Shown: positions 24,967 to 34,589, counted from the stretch's first letter. The stretch is 38,125 bases of DNA from Bradyrhizobium algeriense (GCF_003062295.1 NZ_PYCN01000044.1:1-38125), one strand, 5' to 3'. The notes: generated from the letters alone by a model not told the origin. A program made the numbers and translations.

Positions 24967-26043
24967 TTAGCTCACTCCGTTGAGAGGGATGACGCGGCTT
25001 GCATCGTAGAGTTCAGCGACGGCGCGTTCCGGCACAGTATGCAGGGCACTCCCACGCTGGGTCACGAACAGACTGCCTTCGGTCGACGCGCAGTGAAAGT
25101 CAGTGCGCAGAAAGCGCGAGCCGGAAAAATCGCTGCCATCTACCTTGGCGTGGTGCATCAGCGCATAGGACATGTCGGCGCCGGCAAACAAGGCGAACTT
25201 GGCCGATGCACGTGTGAAAACGGCCGTCGCCAATGTTGTGCCCGAAAGATCGCAGCCGTCGAGGCACGCCTCTACGAAGATGCATTGCGTCAAATTGGCA
25301 TTGCGCAGCCTTGCGGTTTGCAGGTTAGCCCTGACAAACAGTGCGTTCGGAGCCGTCGCGCTGGAGAGGTCGGCGCCAACGAGGCTCGCGCCCGCCAACA
25401 CCGCACCGGAGAGGTCTGCTCCGGACAGGTTTGTGCGGTTCAGCTTGGCGCCGCTCAAATTTGCTCGCGCAAGCATCAGCCCGGAGAGGTCCCGCTCCGA
25501 CAGATCGCATTCCGAGAAGAGAATCGTGTCGCAATGCAGTCCCGTGACCTGTGCACTGCGCAAATCGGCCTGCGTTATCGCGGCGTTCGTCAGCGTGGCG
25601 TTGTCGAGCACGACATTGGCGAGGTCACAATCCATGAGAGCGCTTTGAGATAGGGTGGCCTTGCTCAGGATCGTCTGGGCCAACACGCAACGCATCGCTG
25701 TCGTCTGGCTGAGCCGCGTCTCGCTAAAGTCGCTATGGCTGAAATCTGATGACATGAACGTCGACTGGGTGAAGCGCGCCCGCCGCCAGTCGGATCTGCC
25801 AGCGCGGCAACCGACGAATATGCATTTTTCAAGGCAACCGTCGGCGAAGGAAGCGCCGCTGAAGTCGCAGTCCTGAAACGTCATGCCGGTCAGGCGGGCA
25901 CGCGTGAACTGGCTGCCGCGAAAAGAAGAACTCAGCACAACGCCATCGTTCAGGCTCAGTCCAGACAGCATCTGGCCATCGAGGTTGGCTTCGCGTACGG
26001 GGAACTTATGGTCGACCGATTGCAATAAGAGATCAATTGACAT
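24967..26043 (-). CDS. Pentapeptide-repeat protein
   Basis: 358 residues, almost entirely pentapeptide repeats with the A(D/N)LXX pattern (for example ANLSGAKLNRTNLSGADLSGA, read in five-residue steps), which fold as a right-handed four-sided beta-helix. It has no signal peptide. Its start overlaps the end of the DUF2169 gene by 11 bases, so translation is coupled. Pentapeptide proteins accompany DUF2169 and DUF4150 genes in many T6SS loci, where they may serve as structural extensions or as cargo. There is no catalytic domain. Confidence 0.85.
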   Translation of the reverse strand: MSIDLLLQSVDHKFPVREANLDGQMLSGLSLNDGVVLSSSFRGSQFTRARLTGMTFQDCDFSGASFADGCLEKCIFVGCRAGRSDWRRARFTQSTFMSSDFSHSDFSETRLSQTTAMRCVLAQTILSKATLSQSALMDCDLANVVLDNATLTNAAITQADLRSAQVTGLHCDTILFSECDLSERDLSGLMLARANLSGAKLNRTNLSGADLSGAVLAGASLVGADLSSATAPNALFVRANLQTARLRNANLTQCIFVEACLDGCDLSGTTLATAVFTRASAKFALFAGADMSYALMHHAKVDGSDFSGSRFLRTDFHCASTEGSLFVTQRGSALHTVPERAVAELYDASRVIPLNGVS

Positions 26044-29000
26044 GGCGCGTGACCATCAGGACGGTGCGGTCGATATTTGCGTTGCTCAAATCGGTCGCGA
26101 CCAAAGAAGCATCCATCAGGTCGGCGCCATAGAGATTTGCATGGCGCAGACTGGCGCCGGTGAGGTCGGCTTCATTGAGATGTGCCTCGAGCAGGTTAGC
26201 GGCATAGAAGTCGGTGCCGCGCAGATCGTTGCCAGTGAAGACCGCGCGTTTCAGCGATGTCATCCGGAAGATGGCGCGCGCCAGCGTCGACTTGCCGAAA
26301 TAAACACCGTTCAGTCGAGCCATGGTGAAGTCGGTGCCGCTGAGGTCGGCCGCCTGAAAAGAGAGCGCCTCGGCGCTGCTGCGGCCGAAGCGGGCGTCGC
26401 GCAGATCGATGTCGCCGATGAAGCTGACTTGGTCAAATTGCGAGCTGCTGAGATCGAGTTGGGGCGCTGCCACTTTGAGAAAGCAGGTTTGCTTAAGTCG
26501 CGCGCCAGCAAAGCTCGCACCAGACAGCGATAAATCCATGAATTGTCCGCGCTCGAGGACGGCGTCCCCCCAAACGCTGTTCTCGAGGGCGGCTTTGATG
26601 AAGGAGCATTGATGTATTTGCGCAGAGCGGAAGGTTGCCCCGATCATCGGTACCCGCAAAACCTGGAGCTCGCCAAGCCGTGCTTGGTCGAAGGATGCGC
26701 CCACCATGCGCGCGCCGAGAAGATTGGTGCGCACAAGCTGGCTGCCTGCGAAACGCGTTCCGCGGCAGTCGGCCTCACCGAGATTGGCTTCGGTGAGATC
26801 GGTCGCGCTTAAATCAGCGTTGATGAGCGTTGCGCCGGACAGTGCGGCTTTCATCAGTTTTGCGCCGGCCAGGTTGGTCCCGCTCAGCTTCGCGCGCTCA
26901 AGAAAGGCGCCGGAGAAGTCCGCGTTCACGAATCGCCGCCCGGAGAGGTCGGCGCCGGCTAGATCGCGACCAGCAATCGTGCCGCCGCGCCGGAACTCCT
27001 CTTCCACCAGATCCCCCAGCGCGCGTGCGACAGCTGGTGCCAGCATCGTTTCAGGCCTGAGCGGCTTGGGTGAGGCGAGCCTTGCTGCGGCCATGCCGGC
27101 TGCCAACTGGCCCTCGGCTTTATCGATCTCGGTCCGCAGGACGGTCAATGCTTTCGTAGATTCCGTTTTAGCCGCGGCGATCCTTCCTTCGGGCTCATCA
27201 GCGCTTGCCGTTTGATGCGGCGCATTCAAGGCCTCGAACGGCGGGCGGTCATCGGACGGTAACGCAGGAAGGGCCCTTCTGAGCGCCGCTTCAGCATCGG
27301 CGAGGGCCGTATGCGCTCGTTGGGCGGCGTCAGGCGGTGTACCGGAGGCCTCGATCTGCGCCAGTATGTCGTCAATGGTCAGGCGCGGCGGCGCCTCTGG
27401 CGTGAGGCTCCGCGTTTCTTCCGGAAGTACAAGCGTGGGAATATCGGGAAGCGAAAAGGCGCCGTCCGATATGGCGTTGCGTATCGGCTCGAGCGGTCGT
27501 CCAGCCGCCAAGTTAAAGAAACGAGCATGTGCAAGTTCGGATTGTTTTTGCTCGTCGAGCGGTTGCGCTGCTGCGCCAAGGATTTCGCGACGCCAGTTTT
27601 TCGCCCGCGCGAGCTTGTCTTCGATATCGCCTATGAGGGCCGGATCAGTGTCCGGCAGCGCAGGGAATGGCGGAGCTTGCTCAAAGCTTGCGTCCATCGA
27701 CTGCGCAGCGTCCGTGGAACCGATCGCGGCAAGCAAGGCGTCGATATCGCTTGATGCGGCGTTTCGACTGGCAATCTTTTCATAGGCCGCGCGCACGGGT
27801 TGATATTGAGCGTCAAGCTTGTCGAGATCGGATTCTGCCTTGGCCTGTACCGTCTCCAAGGCGTCGAGGATCTCGGCCAATTCGATCTCGCCACTCTCGA
27901 GTTCCTCCGGCAACAATTCCGGAATGCTTGACGGTTCGATCGACGGTATCTCGATCGTCGGGCGCAGCGAAGGCGGAAGCTCAATGCCCGCGAACTCCTG
28001 CTCGAGCGCCCAGCGCATGGAGGCCAGCTGCCGCGCTGCGCGCTGTTCGGCCAAATAGCGACGCCGCGCCGCGCGGCGTTCGCGTTCGGCAGCCGAAATC
28101 TCAGGGGCAAGTTGATGTTCCGAAAAGGCATACCGTGCGGCGCTCGTCGGGTCGAGCCGCAGCTGCCGGACATTCAGATAATGATCGAACGGCCGCGCGG
28201 GCTCGCCTTGTTGTTCGTAAGCGACCATAATGTCGCCAACGTCACTGCCGTCCAATTCCTGCACGGCGGTCGCCGTGCGGTAGATCATGACGCCGCGGCG
28301 GGCTCCCGCGAACAGCCACAGGGTATCGATGCGCGTCGGCAGTTCCGTGACGCCACGCGTCGCATCGCTCCAGCCGACGAAGCAGCGCACGCGAAAGGCC
28401 GGCAGGCGGCCTTCGATCAACGGATGCTCCGCGGAGAAGTTCTGCAGCGCGTAGGGTTCTCCGCCCGAGATGTAGCCGGCCATGCGCTGGTCTGGCGGCG
28501 CAAACAGGAAAAGGCGCGGATCGGCATCGCTCGCCAGAGCGGGAGCAACCGATTTCAGCCACGCGGCGTCATAGGTCCCCGCGTATCGCAGGCGCTCCTT
28601 ATCATCGAGCGCCATTGGTCCAAAGGCTGCGGGCGGTGCGATCGTTTCGATGAACTGAATCGCGTGCTCGGGGTTTTCCACGTTGGGCAGCGCCACCAGT
28701 TCGCCGGCCATGCTGCGGCGAAGAGCCCCGTGGCCGGCGCCGACGGGGTTCGCGGCGTAGCCGGGCCCGCCGAACGCGCGTTGCCGCGTTAGCGGCATTT
28801 GCCGGAATGGTTGCGCGGCTGTCGGTCGCCAGCCGGAGGCGGTCATCTGCCAATAACGGTCGCCGGTCACGAGAAGGTGCTTCTGCATCGGTCCGACCGT
28901 CCAGCCCAACATCATGCCCTCCGTCGGCCGTCCCTCAGGCGCTGCCGCATGTCCGCCGATGAGCACTTCCGCTTGCGGCTTGGGCATGCCGATGTCGAGA

Positions 29001-29185
29001 GGGTTGCCGGGCGGAAGCTCCTTCGCGGCCATCACCCAAAGTTCCTGCTCGCCTTCCAGGCGGTCCGCGCTCGGGTTGGCGAGGTCGAACATCGCGAAAA
29101 CGGAAATGATGAGGCTTGCCCCGGGAGGACGGCGCTCGCATTTGGTCAACAGACCCAGTGTGCGTGGCTTTACAAGAATGGGCAT
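26033..29185 (-). CDS. DUF2169 protein fused to pentapeptide repeats (T6SS cargo adaptor)
   Basis: 1050 residues. Residues 1-~350 are a DUF2169 domain (WVMAAKELPPGNPLDIGMPKP read in part, MMLGWTVGPMQKHLLVTGDR, QRAFGGPGYAANPVGAGH, PIEGRLPAF-type core with HPLIEGRLPAFRVRCFVGW). Residues ~350-720 are charged, helical and low in complexity (RERRAARRRYLAEQRAAR), probably coiled. From about 760 to 1040 come pentapeptide repeats (ADLSGRRFVNADFSGAFL). DUF2169 proteins act as adaptors loading PAAR-type effectors onto VgrG in Agrobacterium, so this is the likely loading factor for the DUF4150 protein. It is the first gene of the operon; no -24/-12 element was found upstream on its strand. Confidence 0.85.
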   Translation of the reverse strand: MPILVKPRTLGLLTKCERRPPGASLIISVFAMFDLANPSADRLEGEQELWVMAAKELPPGNPLDIGMPKPQAEVLIGGHAAAPEGRPTEGMMLGWTVGPMQKHLLVTGDRYWQMTASGWRPTAAQPFRQMPLTRQRAFGGPGYAANPVGAGHGALRRSMAGELVALPNVENPEHAIQFIETIAPPAAFGPMALDDKERLRYAGTYDAAWLKSVAPALASDADPRLFLFAPPDQRMAGYISGGEPYALQNFSAEHPLIEGRLPAFRVRCFVGWSDATRGVTELPTRIDTLWLFAGARRGVMIYRTATAVQELDGSDVGDIMVAYEQQGEPARPFDHYLNVRQLRLDPTSAARYAFSEHQLAPEISAAERERRAARRRYLAEQRAARQLASMRWALEQEFAGIELPPSLRPTIEIPSIEPSSIPELLPEELESGEIELAEILDALETVQAKAESDLDKLDAQYQPVRAAYEKIASRNAASSDIDALLAAIGSTDAAQSMDASFEQAPPFPALPDTDPALIGDIEDKLARAKNWRREILGAAAQPLDEQKQSELAHARFFNLAAGRPLEPIRNAISDGAFSLPDIPTLVLPEETRSLTPEAPPRLTIDDILAQIEASGTPPDAAQRAHTALADAEAALRRALPALPSDDRPPFEALNAPHQTASADEPEGRIAAAKTESTKALTVLRTEIDKAEGQLAAGMAAARLASPKPLRPETMLAPAVARALGDLVEEEFRRGGTIAGRDLAGADLSGRRFVNADFSGAFLERAKLSGTNLAGAKLMKAALSGATLINADLSATDLTEANLGEADCRGTRFAGSQLVRTNLLGARMVGASFDQARLGELQVLRVPMIGATFRSAQIHQCSFIKAALENSVWGDAVLERGQFMDLSLSGASFAGARLKQTCFLKVAAPQLDLSSSQFDQVSFIGDIDLRDARFGRSSAEALSFQAADLSGTDFTMARLNGVYFGKSTLARAIFRMTSLKRAVFTGNDLRGTDFYAANLLEAHLNEADLTGASLRHANLYGADLMDASLVATDLSNANIDRTVLMVTRHVN

Positions 29186-29319
29186 GAGACCCGCCGAGAC
29201 AATTGTCGCTTCTTCGCTATATTTCTCGAGCGTGACGGACTTGCGTTCCGCCTATGCGGACGCGTCTATGTGTCACATACCAGATTAGGTGGGCAAGAAG
29301 ATCAGCCAGCGTTGCGTAC

Positions 29320-29565
29320 ATGGCCGATCCGAACTGCAAGACTTTGGTCGTCGATCGTGTCGTGGAGAACCGCGACTTGCTTGCGCGGCGCCTTCATCGG
29401 CTCGGATTCCGCTTGAGCGACCAGATAGAAGACAGCATCATAAGGGGGCTTGCGGCGATTGCCGAACGGTACAAGCTCTTCCGTCTGCACAAAACCCGTG
29501 CTTCGCAGTCCTTTGGAAAGCTGCTCTCGCGAGGCGGAGCTGTTGGTGCAATGGCTCCGGAATGA
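29320..29565 (+). CDS. Small hypothetical ORF between divergent units
   Basis: An 81-codon frame beginning MADPNCKTLVVDRVVENRDL, with good codon use to the end and a helical middle (ARRLHRLGFRLSDQIEDSII). The RLGFRLSD part weakly recalls the LGYELSD region of isopropylmalate/homocitrate synthases, but the match is too short to name. No clear ribosome site. The remainder of the 29186-29893 interval shows no gene; both the DUF2169 operon and the trehalose synthase need promoters here, but none could be identified. Confidence 0.3.
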   Translation: MADPNCKTLVVDRVVENRDLLARRLHRLGFRLSDQIEDSIIRGLAAIAERYKLFRLHKTRASQSFGKLLSRGGAVGAMAPE

Positions 29566-29893
29566 CCACATTTGTCTTGCGGGTCGGCGAGGGGATGTGC
29601 GTGGCCCGCCCGTCATTCGAGCCGACCTGCTGTGATTGGTGGCAGCCGACGAAGCGCGTATGGAATCGTCGATAAATAGACGTGCGAATGGGACCACGCG
29701 AGAGCCTTAGTGTGTCTCCGCGGTTCCACACCGCGCAACTGCGTGCAAGAATATCTTTGCATTAAATTTCTTGTTTCCAGTAGCAAGACTGAATGCCTGC
29801 GCGCGTGATTTGGGTTCGTCTTGGTTGAAGCGATAATCAAGCCATATTGATTGAACGCCGGGTGACGGCAGATCAGACGGGCAAGGATGACTT

Positions 29894-31663
29894 GTGAATC
29901 TCATCGTCGTGTCGAACCGGGTTGACAGCGGCGACGCCAATCAACCCAAGATAGGCGGCCTTGCGGCTGCGCTACTCCCTGTGGTCGAACAATCCGGAGC
30001 AATCTGGGTGGGATCCTCGGACCAATTGGGCGATGGTTGTCGTAAAGCGCCGCTTGTCGAGACGCTCGGCGCAGGCAAGCTTGTGACGCTGAATCTGCCT
30101 GCCGTGCATTATCGGCGTTACTATGAGGGCTTTGCCAACTCGGCACTATGGCCGGCCTTGCATTCGCGCGCCGACCTGATCGACGCCTCGGCGTTAGACT
30201 ATCTCAGCTATCGCGAGATCAACACGGTGATGGCAAAAAGACTGCTCCGGTTCGATGAGCCGACCGCGTTCTGGGTGCATGATTATCATTTCCTCCCGCT
30301 CGGCACTGAGCTGCGTAAGGTCGGCATCAAGCAGCCGATCGGTTTCTTCCTGCACACGCCATGGCCGCTGCCAGCCATGATGCGGAGTGTGCCGCATCAT
30401 CGCGAACTGATCGAGGCGATGTTGGCTTACGACCTGATCGGCTTTCAGACCGAGGAGGACCGGAGGAATTTCATCGCCTATGTCAGCACCGATCTTAGGC
30501 ATCTCAGGCTTACCATCGAGGACTGTGTTGTAACCTCGGGTCATGGCCAAACGCGATCCCAAGTGTTTCCGATCGGCATCGATCCGGCCAAGTTCGCGCA
30601 ATTGAGCGCCGACGCGGCCTCGGAGCCCTGGATCTCGTGGATACGGCGCGGTCTTAATAGCGAGAAGATTGCTATCAGCGTCGATCGGATCGATTACTCC
30701 AAGGGTATCGACAAACGCCTCCACGCTTTAAACCGCCTGTGGACCGAACGGCCGCATCTCGCGCACAGCATCTCGCTATTGCAGATCGCCACCCCGTCGC
30801 GCAGCGGCATTGAGGCCTACAGCAATCTGCAGAAAGATGTCGCCGGCCTTGTCTGCGATATCAACAACCGCCATCGTAGGGGCGACTGGACCCCGATTAG
30901 TCATTTCGAGGAGGGCTTCAGTCAGGCCGACCTCGCAATTCTTTACCGCGCAGCGAAAGTTGCCGTGGTAACGCCGTTGCGTGACGGCATGAATCTGGTG
31001 GCGAAAGAATATGTCGCTGCGCAAGATCCGAACGATCCCGGTGTGCTGATATTGTCTAAATTTGCCGGCGCGGCCAAAGAGCTGGAGGAGGCGCTGCTCG
31101 TCGATCCGAACAACATTGATGACATAGCAGACAAGATTTCGGCCGCAATTTCGATGTCGCCTGCCGAGCGCATCTCGCGCTGGCAAGACATGATGAGGAC
31201 GCTTCTAGCGTATCCCATCCAGCAATGGACCGCGGACTTCGTTGCGGAGTTGGAGAAAATTCGGACCGAGAAACTCGCGGGACAGTTCAGTCCGCGGAAT
31301 GTGGGGGAGCCTAGCGGCTCGAAAGGGAAAGTCGAGGGGAAATTAGCCGGCGGGGCAAGCCATTTGGACCTGCCGCGGCGGTTGTCACGTCCAGCGTTCG
31401 ATGTACGGGCTAGGAGATTAGATGATGATTTCACGCACATCGTAGGTTCGGGCTGGAACCACGGTCCCCAACTGGCCCCGGACGTCCTGCTCGGCGTGCT
31501 GAATAGAGTAGACGCCTTCCCGAGGCCGTTCCAGCCGACGACAAATTTTTACATCCATGGTCATCCCTACATGGCGCAGTTGGCTGCAGGGTTGAGGGAG
31601 GTGACCCCTAACAATCCGCTGGGCGTCAACGTTATTCTCATACCTCGGCTTAAGGGCGGCTGA
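29894..31663 (+). CDS. otsA: Trehalose-6-phosphate synthase with an extra C-terminal effector-like module
   Basis: 589 residues from GTG. Residues 1-~465 are a GT20 synthase that makes trehalose-6-phosphate from UDP-glucose and glucose-6-phosphate: HDYHFLPLG, GFFLHTPWPLP, FPIGIDP, DRIDYSKGI and TPLRDGMNLVAKEY, all intact. Normal bacterial OtsA ends here. A Ser/Gly/Lys-rich linker follows, then residues 518-589 form a module (WNHGPQLAPDVLLGVL, TNFYIHGHPYMA, VTPNNPLGVNVILIP) found twice in the repeat protein at 12657-14461. No otsB phosphatase lies nearby. Ralstonia secretes a trehalose-phosphate synthase, RipTPS, into plants, so a secreted role is plausible; a plain metabolic or osmotic role remains possible. 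Confidence 0.85.
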   Translation: MNLIVVSNRVDSGDANQPKIGGLAAALLPVVEQSGAIWVGSSDQLGDGCRKAPLVETLGAGKLVTLNLPAVHYRRYYEGFANSALWPALHSRADLIDASALDYLSYREINTVMAKRLLRFDEPTAFWVHDYHFLPLGTELRKVGIKQPIGFFLHTPWPLPAMMRSVPHHRELIEAMLAYDLIGFQTEEDRRNFIAYVSTDLRHLRLTIEDCVVTSGHGQTRSQVFPIGIDPAKFAQLSADAASEPWISWIRRGLNSEKIAISVDRIDYSKGIDKRLHALNRLWTERPHLAHSISLLQIATPSRSGIEAYSNLQKDVAGLVCDINNRHRRGDWTPISHFEEGFSQADLAILYRAAKVAVVTPLRDGMNLVAKEYVAAQDPNDPGVLILSKFAGAAKELEEALLVDPNNIDDIADKISAAISMSPAERISRWQDMMRTLLAYPIQQWTADFVAELEKIRTEKLAGQFSPRNVGEPSGSKGKVEGKLAGGASHLDLPRRLSRPAFDVRARRLDDDFTHIVGSGWNHGPQLAPDVLLGVLNRVDAFPRPFQPTTNFYIHGHPYMAQLAAGLREVTPNNPLGVNVILIPRLKGG

Positions 31664-31967
31664 ACAACCGCGCGTGGGTTGTAATCGGCACCTCTTGCTC
31701 GAACCGTCGATTATCAAAGGCCTTCGGTCATAGATGTCGTCATATTTGCCGCCGCCTGCCGAGGTCCAAGTTGAGGACGGTCACCGGATCGAGGCCGTCA
31801 TCGTCGTTGAGAACATTGTAATGCATCGCGCCGCCATCCTTCATAAATCGGCACCTCCAGTGCGGCGGCATTAACGCGGTGGCCGAGCAGACCGGCGGCA
31901 GAGTACGCATCTCGGGCACGCTGGCGCTCAGCAGCACCGGCAACGAATTTGTTGATGCCGGCCACTA
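31664..31967. other. Interval of about 300 bases with possible coding remnants
   Basis: Between the stops of two convergent genes. A + strand frame at about 31855-31985 reads CGGINAVAEQTGGRVRISGT and LALSSTGNEFVDAGHYYA, with codon use like a gene but with no start codon or family match. It may be the tail of a lost gene. No terminator hairpin was evident. Confidence 0.3.
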
Positions 31968-33089
31968 CTACGCGATCCGCGCCAATCGGTCACCGACTGA
32001 CTCAAGATGTGCAGACCCTCGCTGAGCCGCTTCGCTGTCAACCCATTTCAGTAACGACAGTTCGGCCGAGAACCCTGGTCCGAACGCAGCTAGGATTCCG
32101 TATGATCCTGGCGCCTGCTCCTCATGCTCAAGCACGTGATCCAAAACGAATAGTACAGTTGCGCTCGACATATTTCCATGACGTCGAAGAGTTTCATAGC
32201 TGGAAAAGAAGTTTTCAGACGATCTCCCAAGGCCCTGCTCACAAACATCCAATACTTTTCTCCCGCCGGGATGAAAGATTAAGCTCTTCGCTTGGTTAGA
32301 ATGGATGCCATCCTCCGCTAGCAACGACCGCAGTGCATGTGGCATCAATTCGCTAATCATTGATGGAATGCGCTCAGAGACGACGACTTCAAATCCGGCG
32401 TCGCCAAAATGCCAGCCCATTAAAGAAGTCGAGTCGGGGTAAAGCAAACTCGTATTTCTTACGATACCCAGTTTGCCAGAGCCGCTTTCAGCTGGGCCGA
32501 TTAGGAGCGCGGCAGCGCCATCCCCAAAGAGGCTTGAAGCAACAACGTTCTTCGGGGTGAGATCATTCGGCTGGAATGTAAGGGATGTCAGCTCCACAGC
32601 AATGAGGAGAACGCGTTCGCTCGTTGCGCGGCAAATCGCTCCTGCCAAGCTAACTCCCGATGCTCCTCCGGCACATCGGAGGCCGAATATGGGCGTCTGT
32701 CGTACATTTGTTCGCAGTCCGACCTTCGAGATCACATCCACATCGAGACTGGGGGTAGCTATCCCGCTCGACGAGACAAATATAATCCGATCGACGTGTT
32801 CGGGCTTCACGCCGGCCCTGTTGAGACAGAGCACGGTCGCTTTGCATGCGAGCTCCTTTGCACATTCCAAGTATATCTGGTTTGTCTCACTTATGCGATG
32901 CTCGCTGAGAAGCCATTCGGGCGCTACACAAAAGAAACGCTGATCGACTAGCGTATTATCGAATACTGTAAGATACCTCTTCAGCTTCTCCATTCTAGAT
33001 CCGAAGTGGCGACCCGCTAGTACCTTGGCCTCGGTTTGCGAAATTCGGAATGTTGGCAAAGCCGTCCCAACAGCCAAAATTCTGGACAT
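31968..33089 (-). CDS. Type III polyketide synthase (chalcone/stilbene synthase family)
   Basis: 373 residues from an ATG 4-11 bases after AGAGGAAC; the ORF extends 14 codons upstream but that start lacks a ribosome site. The catalytic triad is complete: Cys139 in FGLRCAGGASG, His273 in IFHPGGRKVL and Asn306 in RRHGNMSSATVLFVL; the GPGF loop (337-340) follows near the end. The enzyme should condense malonyl-CoA units onto an acyl-CoA starter, giving alkylresorcinols, pyrones or similar phenolics; the starter cannot be predicted by eye. No methyltransferase or oxidase gene is adjacent. It ends almost back-to-back with the trehalose synthase interval and starts opposite a pseudogene region. Confidence 0.88.
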   Translation of the reverse strand: MSRILAVGTALPTFRISQTEAKVLAGRHFGSRMEKLKRYLTVFDNTLVDQRFFCVAPEWLLSEHRISETNQIYLECAKELACKATVLCLNRAGVKPEHVDRIIFVSSSGIATPSLDVDVISKVGLRTNVRQTPIFGLRCAGGASGVSLAGAICRATSERVLLIAVELTSLTFQPNDLTPKNVVASSLFGDGAAALLIGPAESGSGKLGIVRNTSLLYPDSTSLMGWHFGDAGFEVVVSERIPSMISELMPHALRSLLAEDGIHSNQAKSLIFHPGGRKVLDVCEQGLGRSSENFFSSYETLRRHGNMSSATVLFVLDHVLEHEEQAPGSYGILAAFGPGFSAELSLLKWVDSEAAQRGSAHLESVGDRLARIA

Positions 33090-33144
33090 CAGTTCCTCTT
33101 GTTGTTCGCCTCGAACCAAAGCGACGATCAAAGACGTCCGCTAC

Positions 33145-33845
33145 GTCCCAGCGTTAGTTCACGTGGACCAAACCGATGCCGATGTCCTGCCCAATGCGGG
33201 CAGTTTCTGCGAGGCCGCTCGCTGGAAAAGCCCGCGATCCCGGTTGAAAAGAAGTCCAGGTTCCGAGGGCCCATGAACAGGCAATCGTACTCAGCGCCGA
33301 CGGTTATTGAAAAAAGCGCTCAAGGTCCGCCCTACTGTACCGCGCCGCCGGGTTTCGCTACCGTCGGTGAGGGCAGCCCAGTCGCAAATTCGGAGAGTTG
33401 ATATTTATCGCGGGCGACCGCAGCGCCGCCTTTCACATACAGCAGCACGTCAGTCCAGGCGTAGCCAAGCAGGCCCGTGAGCAGGCCGAATGCATCAACC
33501 CTGGTTTCATCCTGGAGCCCTACGAAAGTGAGGTTAGCGTTGGAGTCCTTGAAATCAGCGCAGTTGCCGTTCGCCCGGATGCCGAACACCGAGTTGGCTA
33601 TCTGCCAGCGGAAGCGGATTTCGCCGCCGAGCGGGCCTCCTGTCGCACTATGGCTCCTGATGGGAAGGGGCGGAGTGCGGACCACAACGCCAGCGTTGAC
33701 GAGATGCCAGCATCGACGCGCGGGGCCGCCACCGCTATTGATACCGATGTAGGAACCGCTTCGCTCGGGAGAGCCGCGCGGCCAGATCAGCGGCAGAGGC
33801 GGCCAGCACCACCAGGGCTACCGTGCCCAGCAGGATTCTTTTCAT
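33145..33845 (-). pseudogene. Decayed Omp25-like porin (outer-membrane beta-barrel)
   Basis: The start MKRILLGTVALVVLAASAADLAAR is a signal peptide typical of Bradyrhizobium Omp25-type barrels. Later pieces fit in order but in changing frames: GSYIGINSGGG, GGEIRFRWQ, DAFGLLTGLLGYAW, LLYVKGGAAVARDKY, then EYDCLFMGPRNLDFFSTGI and RIGQDIGIGLVHVN. The final VNYRW is interrupted by a TAA in place of the Tyr codon (33154-33156). At least three frameshifts are needed, so no protein is made. Such remnants are common at island borders in rhizobia. Confidence 0.65.
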
Positions 33846-33941
33846 CCTTCTTGACCCAATTCCGATGCAACTTTCTTGACGGTGTCCATGGATCACGGTT
33901 GCCATGTACCTGTCTTCTCCATCAATTGATAGGGTTGGTAG

Positions 33942-34400
33942 TTGACTGGTCAGATCGTGCCCGCCTCTGCCAATGAATCGCTCGCCTTCTTCGACGCGGG
34001 CCGCGCGAGTTCGTCGCGCCCCAGACGTTTTGCCATTGTCGATAGGCCTGACGCCGCCAGACACATCGACTGGGTCTCGCGGGAGGTCGACATGTCGGAC
34101 GAAGCTGGCTCGGTCGTCGCCGAGCATCTCGGCGATGTCCGCGACGAGCTTCTCGCCTCCGAGGCGAGCTATGAGTGAGCGTCACATGACGGTGTCCCGG
34201 CCGCGACCTGACTGAGGTCGGCGCGGCCGTGACTGCCGTCGGTGACGCGCTCAACGAACTGCGAGTTGCACTATCAGCTCTTCGCCTTCATGTCGCGGCC
34301 CGCCCAAGGGCGTCGAGTTCGCGGCCTCCGAGGAGCAAGTCATCCGCAACGCCATCGCGGCGGCGCTCGGCGCCGGCCCCGAAGGCGCACACTAAAAGGC
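33942..34400 (+). other. Short coding-like fragments, unrecognised
   Basis: The frame 33942-34178 (78 codons) reads FAIVDRPDAARHIDWVSREV and then DMSDEAGSVVAEHLGDVRDE, with good codon use. A later frame (about 34262-34396) reads HYQLFAFMSRPPKGVEFAAS and ends EGAH. They resemble pieces of one or two broken genes, without a family match. Minus-strand frames over the same bases look like shadows. Confidence 0.25.
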
Positions 34401-34427
34401 ATTCTCAACCTTGCTGCCGGGTGCAGT

Positions 34428-34589
34428 TCAGCGGTCATCGCGCAGCTTGGCTTTGACGCGCCGCTTGGGCGTTTTGTTGCGCAGTTGCAGGCCCAACTCG
34501 CGGTAGACGCGCCGGGTCTTGTTCTGGCCGCGGCGCCATCCTTCATGACGAAGCAGGACGTGAACGCGGCGATAGGCCGAAGAAGCGTA
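34428..34589 (-). pseudogene. Fragment of an IS3-family transposase (IS407-like OrfB)
   Basis: The frame reads AYRRVHVLLRHEGWR and then RVYRELGLQLRNKTPKRRVK, AKLRDDR before TGA. This is the OrfB region before the catalytic core of IS3-type transposases (YGYRR-H-LLRREGW---KRV-RLYRE-GL-LR-K-PKRR). The DDE residues are missing and a short part in the middle is altered, so it is only a relic. Confidence 0.65.

Noticed and set aside
24980..26530. Repeated GAGGTCGGC-like DNA as a possible repeat array or CRISPR
   Set aside because: The periodicity (about 15 bases) is that of pentapeptide-repeat codons in the two minus-strand genes, not a spaced repeat array.
24949..26533. Plus-strand frames over the pentapeptide genes (e.g. 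24949-25653, 25883-26533)
   Set aside because: Antisense shadows of the pentapeptide repeats, with monotonous composition.
33735..34127. 130-codon minus-strand ORF running into the porin signal peptide
   Set aside because: Only its last third, from the internal Met at 33845, matches a porin; the upstream part is unlike protein and is not a real N-terminus.
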